Origin: Chloroflexota bacterium
Lineage (GTDB): Bacteria; Chloroflexota; Anaerolineae; UBA4142; SHND01
Reading direction: 5' to 3'
DNA length: 64,000 nucleotides
Assembly (NCBI GenBank): GCA_029778615.1
Contig: JAKOPZ010000085.1
Location: 1 to 64,000, forward strand
The notes beneath the pieces were generated by a model. That model searched no databases. It was not told where the DNA came from and was given only the letters and a program-made list of their open reading frames with translations. Both the position numbers and the translations under genes were made by a program. This document shows, piece after piece, positions 24,210 through 32,745 of the stretch (position 1 is the first letter of the stretch; each line of letters begins with the position of its first letter).

Positions 24210-25241
24210 CTATAGACCCGAAACATCTACACTCCCGGCAACTTGGCTTTCGATGTCGTCGAACGCGTCCTCACCGCGCACCGCAATCGTCTCCGGGGAA
24301 ATGAGTGCGCCGTCGCGCGCGGCGGTAATGTTCCACATGCGGCAAAACGCGCAGCGTCCGGGCGCAGTGGTCGGTTGTCCACAGACCTCGCACGCGTGCA
24401 ATTCATGTTTGTCGGCGGGAGGCGTAAAGAATCCGGCTTGGCGCGCTTTGAGGAATTCAACATAAAAGGAAAGTTTAGCGCCGGGTGACTCGGCTTCGAG
24501 TTGATTGAGCAAGGTCTTGTAAAAATTCGTGAGATTGCCGACCGCATGTGGACATTCGTCATAGACGTAATCAATGTTCCGCACCACCGCGTAGGTCGCC
24601 GTCTCGCGTTCATAAAAGCGACAAAACGGTTTCACTTTTTTCGCCAGTCCATCGCTCGCCTCGAGCACCGGCGCCTGCCGCGCGAGATAGCCCGTTTGCC
24701 AATGTAATGTGTTTTGCATCAACACCGCCGCTTCGTCGTCGAGGTTGTGCCCTGTTGCCAAAACAGCATAACCGCGTTCGGCGGCGAGCCGATTCATCAC
24801 ATAGCGCTTGGTGAGTCCGCACGCGGAGCAAGGTTTACCGTGACCGCGCGTGCTCTCGCGCGCAATTTGGGGAATGGTTTTGCCGTACGTTTCTTGAATA
24901 TCCACGACATGCAATTGCGCGTCGGGAACATTGTCTTGCGCGAATTTGCGAATGGCTGCGAGCGATTGGTCCGAATACTCAATGTCGCCTTGAATGCCCA
25001 AGCCAATATACAAGCCGTCCGCCTTGTACCCCAGACGCGTCAACACATCCCACAGCGCGAGCGAATCTTTGCCGCCGCTGACGGCGACCAATACGCGTTC
25101 GTCGCGTGCGAACATTTTGTATTTTTCAATCGCGCGCTGTGTTGAATTCACAAACCACTCGCTGTAATGTTCACCGCACAGCGCGAGTTTGTGATGCCGC
25201 ATGTTGATGACGGCAGGTGTAGCACATTTACGACATTTCAT
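24210..25241 (-). CDS. TtuA-like tRNA thiolase (adenine nucleotide alpha-hydrolase family)
   Basis: 343 residues starting MKCRKCATPAV at 25241. Zinc-finger cysteines are at the N-terminus (CRKC, later C in LCGEH) and C-terminus (CEVCGQ...CAFC). The PP-loop ATP-binding motif is VLVAVSGGKDSLALWDVL. A central KPCSACGLTKRYVMN and TGHNLDDEAAVLMQN fit the TtcA/TtuA group that binds an Fe-S cluster and puts sulfur on tRNA. TtuA makes 2-thio-m5U54 with the ubiquitin-like TtuB. The adjacent upstream ThiS/TtuB-like gene supports this. The start lies just inside an inverted repeat that separates the two. Confidence 0.85.
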   Translation of the reverse strand: MKCRKCATPAVINMRHHKLALCGEHYSEWFVNSTQRAIEKYKMFARDERVLVAVSGGKDSLALWDVLTRLGYKADGLYIGLGIQGDIEYSDQSLAAIRKFAQDNVPDAQLHVVDIQETYGKTIPQIARESTRGHGKPCSACGLTKRYVMNRLAAERGYAVLATGHNLDDEAAVLMQNTLHWQTGYLARQAPVLEASDGLAKKVKPFCRFYERETATYAVVRNIDYVYDECPHAVGNLTNFYKTLLNQLEAESPGAKLSFYVEFLKARQAGFFTPPADKHELHACEVCGQPTTAPGRCAFCRMWNITAARDGALISPETIAVRGEDAFDDIESQVAGSVDVSGL

Positions 25242-25494
25242 AACTGCAGACTGGAGATTGGAGACTTGGACTGGATAGAGCCTCGAGTCTCCAGTCTCCA
25301 ATCTCTCCTCCCGAAATCACCGCCACCAATTTCACCACATCCCCTTCGCGCAGTGTGTAATCATCCGTCACGAGTTTGCCATTCACGGTAATCAAGACGC
25401 TCTCGGGGTCAATGTTGATTTTTCTCAGCGCATCGCGCGCGGTGATATTTTCCTTGACCTCGAATTTTTTATTGCGAAACGTAATTTCAACCAT
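25228..25494 (-). CDS. ThiS/MoaD/TtuB-like ubiquitin-fold sulfur carrier with masked diglycine
   Basis: 88 residues. Residues 1-63 form a typical ThiS/MoaD-like beta-grasp protein, ending at VVKLVAVISGG, the diglycine that must be C-terminal to be adenylated and thiocarboxylated. Here no stop follows. The frame runs on for 25 residues (EIGDWRLEALSS...) encoded by a GGAGACTGGAG inverted repeat and ends 14 nt inside the TtuA-like gene. The carrier would donate sulfur to the TtuA-like enzyme. As written it needs trimming after GG, or the extension blocks function. The promoter (TTGACC-17-TAGAAT) lies immediately upstream with almost no leader. Confidence 0.85.
   Translation of the reverse strand: MVEITFRNKKFEVKENITARDALRKINIDPESVLITVNGKLVTDDYTLREGDVVKLVAVISGGEIGDWRLEALSSPSLQSPVCSYEMS
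25246..25310. repeat. GGAGACTGGAG-family inverted repeat at the ThiS/TtuA junction
   Basis: On the minus strand GGAGATTGGAGACTGGAGAC is followed after a spacer by the complementary TCCAATCTCCAGTC, giving a hairpin. It replaces the expected stop after the ThiS-like diglycine. Confidence 0.85.
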
Positions 25495-25502
25495 CGCAAA
25501 CG

Positions 25503-25531
25503 ATTCTATCCGATAAAGAGGGGCGGGTCAA
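25503..25531 (-). promoter_or_regulatory. Promoter of the ThiS-TtuA unit
   Basis: Minus strand -35 TTGACC (25531-25526), 17 bp, -10 TAGAAT (25508-25503). The ATG at 25494 is 8 bp from the -10, a very short or absent leader. Confidence 0.65.
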
Positions 25532-25553
25532 AATGGACGCGCCGCGCGGGCTC

Positions 25554-25582
25554 TTGACGCGCGGAGAGCCGTTTTTTATAAT
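25554..25582 (+). promoter_or_regulatory. Promoter of the CSLREA protein gene
   Basis: -35 TTGACG (25554-25559), 17-bp spacer, -10 TATAAT (25577-25582). AAAGGA lies before the ATG at 25633. Confidence 0.75.
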
Positions 25583-25632
25583 TTTCGCATCATGTGCCTC
25601 GCCCTGGCGATTTTCGGTGAAAGGAATCTGCT

Positions 25633-26925
25633 ATGAATGCTTTGCCCCTCCTGCGCCCGCTGCTGCTTTTCCTTCTTGGCTTGGCGCTGGTCACATTTTC
25701 GGATGCGTCTGCGATGCCTGCGCGACGCGCGCGGCATCTTCCAACACACCTCGCGCCAACGGCAACCTTTCTCGTCAATAGCACACTGGACGAGGTGGAC
25801 AAAAAACCGGGCGACGGCATTTGCCAAAGCAAACCGTCGAAAAAATGTACGCTCCGCGCGGCGATTATGGAAGCGAACGCGCTTGCGGGCAAAGACACCA
25901 TTGTTTTGCCTGCCGGCGTCTATCCGCTGACCCACACCGGCAGCGGTGAAGACCAATCTGCCACCGGCGACCTCGACATCCGGAGCAAAATCATCCTCAA
26001 GGGACAAGGCGCGGCGACGACGATTATTGATGGTGAGAGCTTGGACCGCGTCTTGCACATTGTCAAAGGCGCTGTGAAAATTTCCAAGCTCACCTTGACC
26101 AACGGTTCGACCGCAGGTGACGGCGGCGGAGGGATACTCATCGCCTATGGCGCGAAACTCACCTTGACCCAAGTCGTCGTACGCGTCAACCGCGCCAACC
26201 ATGGCGGAGGCATTATGAATTTGGGCAAATTGGTGATGAACCAGTCCACGCTCAGCGAGAACCAAAGTGAGGGGTTTGCTGGCGGACTCGACAATCTAGG
26301 GACCGCCACCCTCAAGAACAGCACCATCAGCAATAACACCACCTACGCGAGCGGAGGCGGCATTTTCAATGATTACGCGCAAACGCTCACACTGGTGAAC
26401 AGCACGGTGAGCGGCAACACAGCCACTATCGGCTATGGCGGCGGGATTCGGACGGATACGAATAGTCAAACCTATCTCTTCAATGTGACGATTGCAAACA
26501 ATCGCGGAAACATTGCGGGGGGTGGCGTTTCCGCCAATGGCACGACCTTTTTGTACAACACGATTCTTGACCGCAACAAAGTGAATACAGACCAATTCCC
26601 TTATTTCGAGTTTAGTGATTGCGAGGGAAGCATACAGTCCTTTAACTATAATCTCGTTTCAAAGGATTGCGGGTTCGTTCACCTCCCCTTTGATTTAGTA
26701 GATACTTCCGCCGAGCTTGGCGCCCTCGCCGATAATGGCGGACCGACGCAAACGCACGCGCTCCAACCTAACAGCCCCGCCATTGACCACATTGCCCCGA
26801 GCTCTTGCGTGGACGAAAGAAATATCGTCTTGACGACGGACCAACGCGGATTCACGCGTCCCGTGGATGGAGACGGGAATAGCAGTGTGCGCTGTGACAT
26901 TGGCGCATTTGAATATCATCCTTGA
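25633..26925 (+). CDS. Secreted CSLREA-domain, parallel beta-helix repeat protein
   Basis: 430 residues with a signal peptide (LLLFLLGLALVTFSDASA). The CSLREA domain follows at about 40-75: FLVNSTLDEVDKKPGDGICQ ... KKCTLRAAIMEAN. Then comes a long array of beta-helix rungs (KISKLTLTNGST, LVMNQSTLSENQ, ATLKNSTISNNT, LTLVNSTVSGNTA, GGGI motifs), as in polymorphic outer-membrane or pectate-lyase-like proteins. It ends with DNGGPTQTHALQPNSPAID and RGFTRPVDGDG, the usual tail of this family. It is an extracellular adhesin or surface protein. No enzymatic site is visible. Confidence 0.88.
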   Translation: MNALPLLRPLLLFLLGLALVTFSDASAMPARRARHLPTHLAPTATFLVNSTLDEVDKKPGDGICQSKPSKKCTLRAAIMEANALAGKDTIVLPAGVYPLTHTGSGEDQSATGDLDIRSKIILKGQGAATTIIDGESLDRVLHIVKGAVKISKLTLTNGSTAGDGGGGILIAYGAKLTLTQVVVRVNRANHGGGIMNLGKLVMNQSTLSENQSEGFAGGLDNLGTATLKNSTISNNTTYASGGGIFNDYAQTLTLVNSTVSGNTATIGYGGGIRTDTNSQTYLFNVTIANNRGNIAGGGVSANGTTFLYNTILDRNKVNTDQFPYFEFSDCEGSIQSFNYNLVSKDCGFVHLPFDLVDTSAELGALADNGGPTQTHALQPNSPAIDHIAPSSCVDERNIVLTTDQRGFTRPVDGDGNSSVRCDIGAFEYHP

Positions 26926-26999
26926 CACGCATTCGCCGACCGTGATGACGATTACGAGAATTTGTTATGACGCGCGGGCCGTTGAATCACCACCTAAAA

Positions 27000-27036
27000 A
27001 AAAGAGCGAGCCAAATTTGGCTCGCTCCATTTTTCT
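27000..27036. terminator. Bidirectional terminator between convergent genes
   Basis: A 12-base-pair perfect stem (GAGCGAGCCAAA / TTTGGCTCGCTC, 27004-27027) is flanked by an A-run on the left and a T-run on the right, usable in both directions. Confidence 0.9.
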
Positions 27037-27050
27037 CAACCCGCTTGGCG

Positions 27051-28004
27051 TTATGGATACAAACGCTCCACGCTGCCAAAGTATGAAAACCTCTGCCACT
27101 TGGTCACACGCGTTTGCCAATCATACGCGGCGACGACATAGCCGCCGTACTTCCAATCGGGTGAGATATTCACACGATAATACACATTTCCTTTCGCGCT
27201 TGCGGTCGTCATGGTCATCGCTTGCGAAGTTCCATCCGGCAGTCCAACCCAAATCGAAACGCGTCCGTTTGGCGTAAAGCCACCTTGCCAGAAATCATAG
27301 TACGGCGAGGGGCGCACAATCGGATTCGAAGCGCGGACATCGGTTACTTTGCCGAACCAGCTAAACGTGATGTATTCCGTGTGCTTGGATTGCCAGCCGC
27401 GTCCAACCACCTGATAGCCGCCAAACATCCAGCCCTGCGACACCACAAACGGAAACTGCAAATTGCCCCACGCATCCGCCGTAAAGGTGTTGTAACTGAC
27501 GACGGTGCCATTTGGCAAATTGTACCAGACGCCGACGTTCTCGCCCGGTGTGTACCCTTGCGCGCTAAATTGCGCGGTCCGCTCGGAAAGTGTCGGGATT
27601 GGAACCGGATTGGTGGTGCTGTCATTATTGTTGTTGTTCGACGGTTTTTCTTGGGGCGGTGAAACCACATTAAATTTTACAAACACCTCGCCCGAAACGC
27701 GTCCGTGTGCAACGGCGATATATTCACCCCCGCCATAACTCGTCTTGGGCTTGAAAGACCATTTCACCCTTCCGTTCGCGTCCGCGCGCAGTGTGCCTGT
27801 CGCTACCGTATCCAGCTTGGGCAAGCTCACCCACGTGTCCACGATTTCATTGTACTGAAAACCACTGGCGGAAAGTGCAAACGTCGTGTCAAAATTCCCA
27901 TACGTCGGCTCTGCGGAAATCGCCGCAGCTGCCGCCGGTGCTGCTGTGACAAGCGCGGCAAACATCGCGACGGCAACAAAAAAGAGAGAAAATATTTTTT
28001 TCAT
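27051..28004 (-). CDS. Secreted protein with three homologous Ig-like repeats
   Basis: 317 residues with a signal peptide (KKIFSLFFVAVAMFAALVTAAPAAAA). Three related units of about 85-95 residues follow, at roughly 28-112, 140-222 and 235-315. Each has a pattern of G(F/Y)xxxExVxxWxxLP, a T-x-A-DAxGxxxxxF-like turn, YGGYxVxAxG and a closing WxxF. An Asn/Ser/Pro linker separates the first two. The shape suggests beta-sandwich surface domains. It is convergent with the CSLREA gene and shares its terminator. No known family name recognised. Confidence 0.75.
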   Translation of the reverse strand: MKKIFSLFFVAVAMFAALVTAAPAAAAAISAEPTYGNFDTTFALSASGFQYNEIVDTWVSLPKLDTVATGTLRADANGRVKWSFKPKTSYGGGEYIAVAHGRVSGEVFVKFNVVSPPQEKPSNNNNNDSTTNPVPIPTLSERTAQFSAQGYTPGENVGVWYNLPNGTVVSYNTFTADAWGNLQFPFVVSQGWMFGGYQVVGRGWQSKHTEYITFSWFGKVTDVRASNPIVRPSPYYDFWQGGFTPNGRVSIWVGLPDGTSQAMTMTTASAKGNVYYRVNISPDWKYGGYVVAAYDWQTRVTKWQRFSYFGSVERLYP

Positions 28005-28052
28005 TTTGTCACCTCAAAGGATAGACGCAGCATGGGCATTTTTGGTTCCGCG

Positions 28053-28082
28053 AAAAAAAAAGTGACGGGCATATCCCGTCAC
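28053..28082 (-). terminator. Rho-independent terminator after the isocitrate dehydrogenase gene
   Basis: Minus strand stem GTGACGGG with loop ATATG... and CCCGTCAC (28082-28062), followed by nine T (28061-28053). Confidence 0.9.
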
Positions 28083-28089
28083 GCGGTTT

Positions 28090-29178
28090 TCATTTCCCTT
28101 GCAATTTGGCAATGATGGCGTCTGCCATCTGACTGGTCCCCACCGCCGTTGGGTCGTTGCGGTCGGGCTTCATGTCATACGTAACGCTCTTGCCTTCCGC
28201 CACCACTGCCGACACGGCTTTTTCCAAACGGTCTGCCGCATCGTTTTCATCCAAATAGCGCAGCATCAACATGCCTGACAAGATGAGCGCCATCGGATTG
28301 ACTTTGTTTTGACCTTTGTACTTTGGCGCGCTGCCGTGCACCGCTTCAAACATAGCGCCGTTGTCGCCGATGTTAGCGCCGGGCGCGACCCCTAATCCGC
28401 CGACCAAGCCCGCGCACAAATCGCTCAAAATATCGCCGTACAAATTCGGCAGCACCAACACGTCGTACAGTTCGGGCTTTTGCACAAGCTGCATGCACAT
28501 GTTGTCAACGAGCATTTCTTCATACGCAATGCCCGGATAACTTTTGGAAACATCTTTGGCGACCGCGAGAAAAAGTCCGTCCGTGAATTTCATAATGTTC
28601 GCTTTGGTGACGGCGGTTACTTTTTTGCGATTGTTTTTGACAGCGTACTCGAACGCAAAACGCACAATGCGTTCCGTGCCGGGAATCGAAATGGGTTTAA
28701 TCGAGATGCCAACCGGTTCGCGTATCACCGCTTTCGGCTGCTTGCTGCGAATCCAATTGACCAATTCGACAGTCTCCGGTTTGCCTTCTTCAAATTCGAT
28801 GCCCGCGTACAGGTCTTCGGTGTTTTCGCGAATCAACACCAAATCAATATTTTCATAGCGCGAGCGCACGCCTTTGTAGGTTTTCGCGGGGCGCACATTC
28901 GCATACAAATCAAACTCTTTGCGAAATGCCACGTTCACACTGCGAAAGCCCGTGCCAATTGGCGTCGTAATCGGCGCTTTCCATGCAACGTGCGTACGTC
29001 GCATCGAGTCCAATACATTTTCCGGAAGCGGCGTGCCGTATTGCTCCATCGCATCTACGCCTGCCTCCACCACGTCCCACTCAAACTGCACGCCCGTTGC
29101 TTCCAGCACGCGGCGTCCCGCTTCAATCAATTCGGGTCCGGTCCCGTCGCCGCGAATTAATGTGACTGCATGTGCCAT
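28090..29178 (-). CDS. icd: NAD-type isocitrate dehydrogenase (isocitrate/isopropylmalate family)
   Basis: 362 residues, the short monomer length of NAD-dependent IDH and isopropylmalate dehydrogenases. Visible motifs are [13 protein letters not shown] at the N-terminus, [19 protein letters not shown] (substrate loop with Ser and Arg residues typical of IDH rather than LeuB), [34 protein letters not shown] and [14 protein letters not shown]. It should convert isocitrate to 2-oxoglutarate in the TCA cycle. Homoisocitrate dehydrogenase remains an alternative. It is distinct from the longer E. coli-type NADP enzyme that AceK normally phosphorylates, although aceK is present at 58135-59862. Confidence 0.85.
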   Translation of the reverse strand: MAHAVTLIRGDGTGPELIEAGRRVLEATGVQFEWDVVEAGVDAMEQYGTPLPENVLDSMRRTHVAWKAPITTPIGTGFRSVNVAFRKEFDLYANVRPAKTYKGVRSRYENIDLVLIRENTEDLYAGIEFEEGKPETVELVNWIRSKQPKAVIREPVGISIKPISIPGTERIVRFAFEYAVKNNRKKVTAVTKANIMKFTDGLFLAVAKDVSKSYPGIAYEEMLVDNMCMQLVQKPELYDVLVLPNLYGDILSDLCAGLVGGLGVAPGANIGDNGAMFEAVHGSAPKYKGQNKVNPMALILSGMLMLRYLDENDAADRLEKAVSAVVAEGKSVTYDMKPDRNDPTAVGTSQMADAIIAKLQGK

Positions 29179-29252
29179 TTTGAATCGCTCCGTTGAAAAA
29201 TTTTTTTCGTTCGAGCAGATACGGAACCGCGTCCCGTTTCCGCCGCAAACCG

Positions 29253-29804
29253 TTACCGCCGCCGCATCGCCAGCACAACTCCGCCGACAACGCCCGCCGC
29301 AATGCCAAACACAAGAGCCGCGCGCGTGTCAAACAACGCGCGCACATTGCCGGTCACATTCTGCGCCAAAATCAAACCGACAAAAGAATTGTTCACTTCG
29401 GCATTGCGCGTAATCAGCACACCTGCGCCGCCCTGGTCTAGGGTAATTTTTTCGCGCGCCAACATCCACTGTGCGCCGCCGGCTTCCACTTGGACATTGG
29501 AAGCAAGAATGCCGAGCGCGCCGCCGGCGGTAATATTTACCTGGTCGCCGCGCGCCAACAGAATGCCGCCTTGCACCACCGAAATCGAGCCGCCCTCCGC
29601 TTGCATCACGACGCCCTGTTTCACCACCACCGATTCCGCACTGATGTTTTGCACGCCGCCTTGCTTGATAGTTACCGACTGCGCGTCAATGTTTTGCGCG
29701 CCGCCTTGCGTGATGTTTACGACATCGCCATGTACGGTGTCATTCATTTCATCCGTCATCGGCTCTGCCATCTCTGCATTCAAATCTTGAAAAGGGTCAT
29801 TCAT
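29253..29804 (-). CDS. Repeat-containing beta-solenoid-like protein with C-terminal membrane anchor
   Basis: 183 residues. Between about 25 and 135 a unit of 12-17 residues recurs with consensus VxIxQGGxxxIxAxxV (for example [53 protein letters not shown]). The alternating beta/turn pattern is like a small solenoid, reminiscent of bactofilin-type polymers but not recognisably that family. One transmembrane helix lies at the C-terminus ([18 protein letters not shown]) ending RRR. It may form a membrane-tethered rod or scaffold. It lies directly downstream of the paired M16 peptidase genes. Confidence 0.7.
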   Translation of the reverse strand: MNDPFQDLNAEMAEPMTDEMNDTVHGDVVNITQGGAQNIDAQSVTIKQGGVQNISAESVVVKQGVVMQAEGGSISVVQGGILLARGDQVNITAGGALGILASNVQVEAGGAQWMLAREKITLDQGGAGVLITRNAEVNNSFVGLILAQNVTGNVRALFDTRAALVFGIAAGVVGGVVLAMRRR

Positions 29805-29835
29805 TATGTCCTCCCGCTTGTTCGCGCCGTATGCG

Positions 29836-31104
29836 TTACGCGCGTTCCGGTCCAGCCGTCACAATCACTGCATCTTCCAGACGCGCATAGTGCTGCGACA
29901 CCTTCAAAATTTGGTCGCGCGTGACGCTGCGATACAAATCCGCATACCGCACAATATAATCCATGCCCAACTCGTACAATTCCATATCCGCCAGCGTGCT
30001 CGCCACACCGTCGTTCGTCTCTAAACGGAGCGCGAGTGAACCCGTCATAAAATCTTGCGCGTGCGCGAGTTCGTCTTGGGTAACGCCTGCACTCCGCAGG
30101 CGGCGAATTTCATCGCTGATGGCTTCAATCGCCAAATCCACGTTGCGCGGATTGACGCCCGTACCAATCATCCACGACCCCGCGCCAATGCCCGCGTTCA
30201 GCGAACTATACACGTAATAACACAAGCCCATTTTATCGCGCACAATTTCGCCGAGCCGCCCCGACAGACCGAGTTGTCCGAATATAAGGTCGGCGGTGCG
30301 GAGCGCATAAAAATCAGGATTGTTGCGCCGAATGCCCGGATACCCCATCACCACATCGGCTTGGATTTTTCCTTCGAGCGCAATGTCTTGGCGCATCGCG
30401 CGCGGCGGCGGCGGCACATCGGGAATATCAAACGGCAATCCTTTCTTGCCTTTCCAACCGCCAAAATGTTTGGTCACCAAGTCAATCGCGCGCTGTGCAT
30501 CAATGTCGCCGACGATGACAAAAATCGCGCCTTCGGGACGAAAATATTTGGTGTGAAACTCGGCGAGCTTGGCGCGCGTTAATTTTTCAACCGTCGCTTC
30601 GGTGCCGTCATCGGGACGATGATACGGATGCCCTTTCGGAAAAGAGAGTTCCTGAAATTTGCGCCACGCGACATAGCGCGTATCGTCTTCGGCTTCGCGC
30701 AGACCGGTGACAATCTGCCCGCGCAGTTTTTCAATTTCTTTTGGCGGAAACGTCGGCTCACGCAATACTTGCTCGGCGACGCCAAGCAAACGTTCAAAAT
30801 CTTCGGTCAGCGCCTTGCCGCCAAACGATGCGACTTCGGTGCTGGCGCCCGCGCCGAAACTCATTCCCACGCTGTCATACAATTCGTTCAATTGCTGAAA
30901 CGTAAATTTTCTCGTGCCGCGTTGTAACGAGGAAGCTGTGAATGAAGCCAGCCCGGCAGTCGCGTCCGTTTCGTACAACGCGCCCGCGCGCACGCGCCCG
31001 CGCAGCGTGATGGAAGCGTTGGTGTGATTTTCTTTGACGAGAATAACAATGCCGTTTGAAAGTTCGGCACGCGTTACATTTTCCGGAGTGATTGGATGGG
31101 ACAT
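29836..31104 (-). CDS. M16 peptidase-like protein, non-catalytic partner
   Basis: 422 residues with the two-domain M16 (pitrilysin/mitochondrial processing peptidase-like) fold: LSNGIVILVKENHTNASITLRGRVRAG, FGGKALTEDFERLLGVAEQVL, KLTRAKLAEFHTKYFRPEGAI. The zinc HxxEH site is missing: the equivalent segment reads TAGLASFTASSLQRGTRKF. Such subunits pair with an active M16 chain. The active chain is encoded immediately upstream (31150-32511), as in many bacteria. Confidence 0.88.
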   Translation of the reverse strand: MSHPITPENVTRAELSNGIVILVKENHTNASITLRGRVRAGALYETDATAGLASFTASSLQRGTRKFTFQQLNELYDSVGMSFGAGASTEVASFGGKALTEDFERLLGVAEQVLREPTFPPKEIEKLRGQIVTGLREAEDDTRYVAWRKFQELSFPKGHPYHRPDDGTEATVEKLTRAKLAEFHTKYFRPEGAIFVIVGDIDAQRAIDLVTKHFGGWKGKKGLPFDIPDVPPPPRAMRQDIALEGKIQADVVMGYPGIRRNNPDFYALRTADLIFGQLGLSGRLGEIVRDKMGLCYYVYSSLNAGIGAGSWMIGTGVNPRNVDLAIEAISDEIRRLRSAGVTQDELAHAQDFMTGSLALRLETNDGVASTLADMELYELGMDYIVRYADLYRSVTRDQILKVSQHYARLEDAVIVTAGPERA

Positions 31105-31113
31105 TTAGATTAT

Positions 31114-31147
31114 CGGATTTTTCGATTTTTCGATTTTTCGATTTCTG
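31114..31147. repeat. Octamer tandem repeat GATTTTTC
   Basis: About four tandem copies of the 8-mer between the two M16 genes. T-rich in both reading directions; a possible slippage site. Confidence 0.7.
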
Positions 31148-31149
31148 AT

Positions 31150-32511
31150 TTACTTTTTTTTGCTCGCCCCTGCGCGTTTGCTCTGTGGTTTCCGTCTGGT
31201 GTCCCGCTTGGACAACCGCTTGCCATTCTCCCCCGCGCTGTTCGTTGGAATAAACCAGCCCACCGTGCGATTGGTCTCGGCGAGATATTTTTTTGCGACG
31301 CGCTGCACGTCGTCTTTGCTCACCTGCTCCAAATTTTCTAAAAACGTTTCGTACATGCGCCACGACGCGACCACGTCCAACATGCCGAGCCGATAACCGT
31401 GATTCGCCACGCCATCTTCGGCATACACGTACTGCGCGCGCGTTTGTTTTAATACTTTTTCATACTCGTTATCGGTGATGGGCTTGGCAGAAATTTTTTC
31501 CAATTCCGCCAAGACTGCGCGTTCGATTTTTTCCAGCGACACACCCGGGCGCGCGGTGGCGCTCACTTGAAACAGGTACGGGTCGAGCATCGGGCGGTAA
31601 AACACCGACGCGTCTGCCGTCAAACCCTTGTCCACTAACGCGCGATACAAACGCGAAGAACGTCCCGGACTCGTGCGTCCCATTGCGAGACCGCTCGCGC
31701 CGGACAGGACGCCTGCCAGCATCATGGTCGCGTAAAAATCCGGGTCCGTCGCCCGCGGCGCTTTGAACGCCGCCATGAAATAGGGCGCCGCGCCGGGGCG
31801 ACGCACGGTCACGCGGCGTTCGCCTGCCTGTTCCGGTTCTTCAATTGTCAGTGCGGGAATGTCCGCGCCGCGCGGAATCTTTCCAAAGCTCGCGTTCAAT
31901 TTGTCCAACAGCTGGTCCGTGTCGAAATCGCCGACGGCGACGAGGGTGGCGTTATTGGGCGCATAATACTTTTTGTAAAAATTGTACAGGTCGTCGCGCG
32001 TCATGCGCTGCAAGTCCGCTTTCCAACCAATCGTTTCGTGATGATACGGATGCACTTTGAACGCCGTCGCTTGCAATTCTTCCGAAAGCCAAAAGCCCGG
32101 GTCATTCTCGTGCCCCTCGCGTTCGGAAATAATCACCGTGCGTTCGGAAGCCACTTCCTCCGGGTCAAAGCGCGCGTTCGTCATACGGTCGGACTCGATT
32201 TGGATAGCAATATCGAGACGGTCACTTGGAAGCGTTTCAAAGTAGGCGGTATAGTCAAGCCACGTGAACGCATTATTGACGCCGCCGTTGCGCGTAACGA
32301 GTTTGAACACATCGCCCTTGCCAAGATTCTGTGTCCCTTTGAACATCATGTGTTCGACCCAATGCGCCGCGCCCGTGATGCCCAGCACTTCATTGCGCGA
32401 GCCGACGCGATACCACACCCAAAACGTCGCGACCGGCGCGTTGTGCAGTTCCCGCGTCAAAATTTTCAGACCGTTTTCAAAATGTGTCTCGCGTACTCCG
32501 CTGTCCATTTG
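31150..32511 (-). CDS. M16-family zinc peptidase, catalytic chain
   Basis: 453 residues from the ATG at 32511, which has GGAG 5-6 nt upstream; a start at 32544 lacks this. The inverted zinc motif HxxEH is H49-W-V-E52-H53 (AAHWVEHMMFKGT), and the distal Glu lies in ASERTVIISEREG. The C-terminal domain has the glycine-rich SGLAMGRTSPGRSSRLYRALVDKG loop. It degrades small peptides or processes exported proteins. It ends in a highly basic tail (KRDTRRKPQSKRAGASKKK). The non-catalytic partner follows 45 bp downstream. Confidence 0.92.
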   Translation of the reverse strand, partial: QMDSGVRETHFENGLKILTRELHNAPVATFWVWYRVGSRNEVLGITGAAHWVEHMMFKGTQNLGKGDVFKLVTRNGGVNNAFTWLDYTAYFETLPSDRLDIAIQIESDRMTNARFDPEEVASERTVIISEREGHENDPGFWLSEELQATAFKVHPYHHETIGWKADLQRMTRDDLYNFYKKYYAPNNATLVAVGDFDTDQLLDKLNASFGKIPRGADIPALTIEEPEQAGERRVTVRRPGAAPYFMAAFKAPRATDPDFYATMMLAGVLSGASGLAMGRTSPGRSSRLYRALVDKGLTADASVFYRPMLDPYLFQVSATARPGVSLEKIERAVLAELEKISAKPITDNEYEKVLKQTRAQYVYAEDGVANHGYRLGMLDVVASWRMYETFLENLEQVSKDDVQRVAKKYLAETNRTVGWFIPTNSAGENGKRLSKRDTRRKPQSKRAGASKKK

Positions 32512-32517
32512 TCTCCA

Positions 32518-32745
32518 AGTCAAAAGTGAAAAGCCAAAGCTCAAAGGATTGTTTGCACTTTGGCTTTAGGACTTGCGCTTGTCATTTCGAACCCCTCAAT
32601 CCTTCGGGGTAAACTCTGTGAGAAATCTTGCACTGTACCGCTGAGATTTCTCGCCAAGCATCTCCCGAAGCATTGACGGAACGGCTCGCAATGACATCAG
32701 AGCGAAAGTCCTGAGTTTTTTACTTTGAGCTTTTAGCTTTTCAAA
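32518..32745. repeat. Nested inverted repeats containing TGTCATTTCGA element copy 2
   Basis: The inner element (32580-32696) starts TGTCATTTCGA and ends AATGACA, with inner GAGAAATCT / AGATTTCTC arms. Outside it lie second arms AAAAGCCAAAGCTCAAAG and CTTTGAGCTTTTAGCTTTTC. The whole fills the gap between mdh and the M16 gene. Confidence 0.8.
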
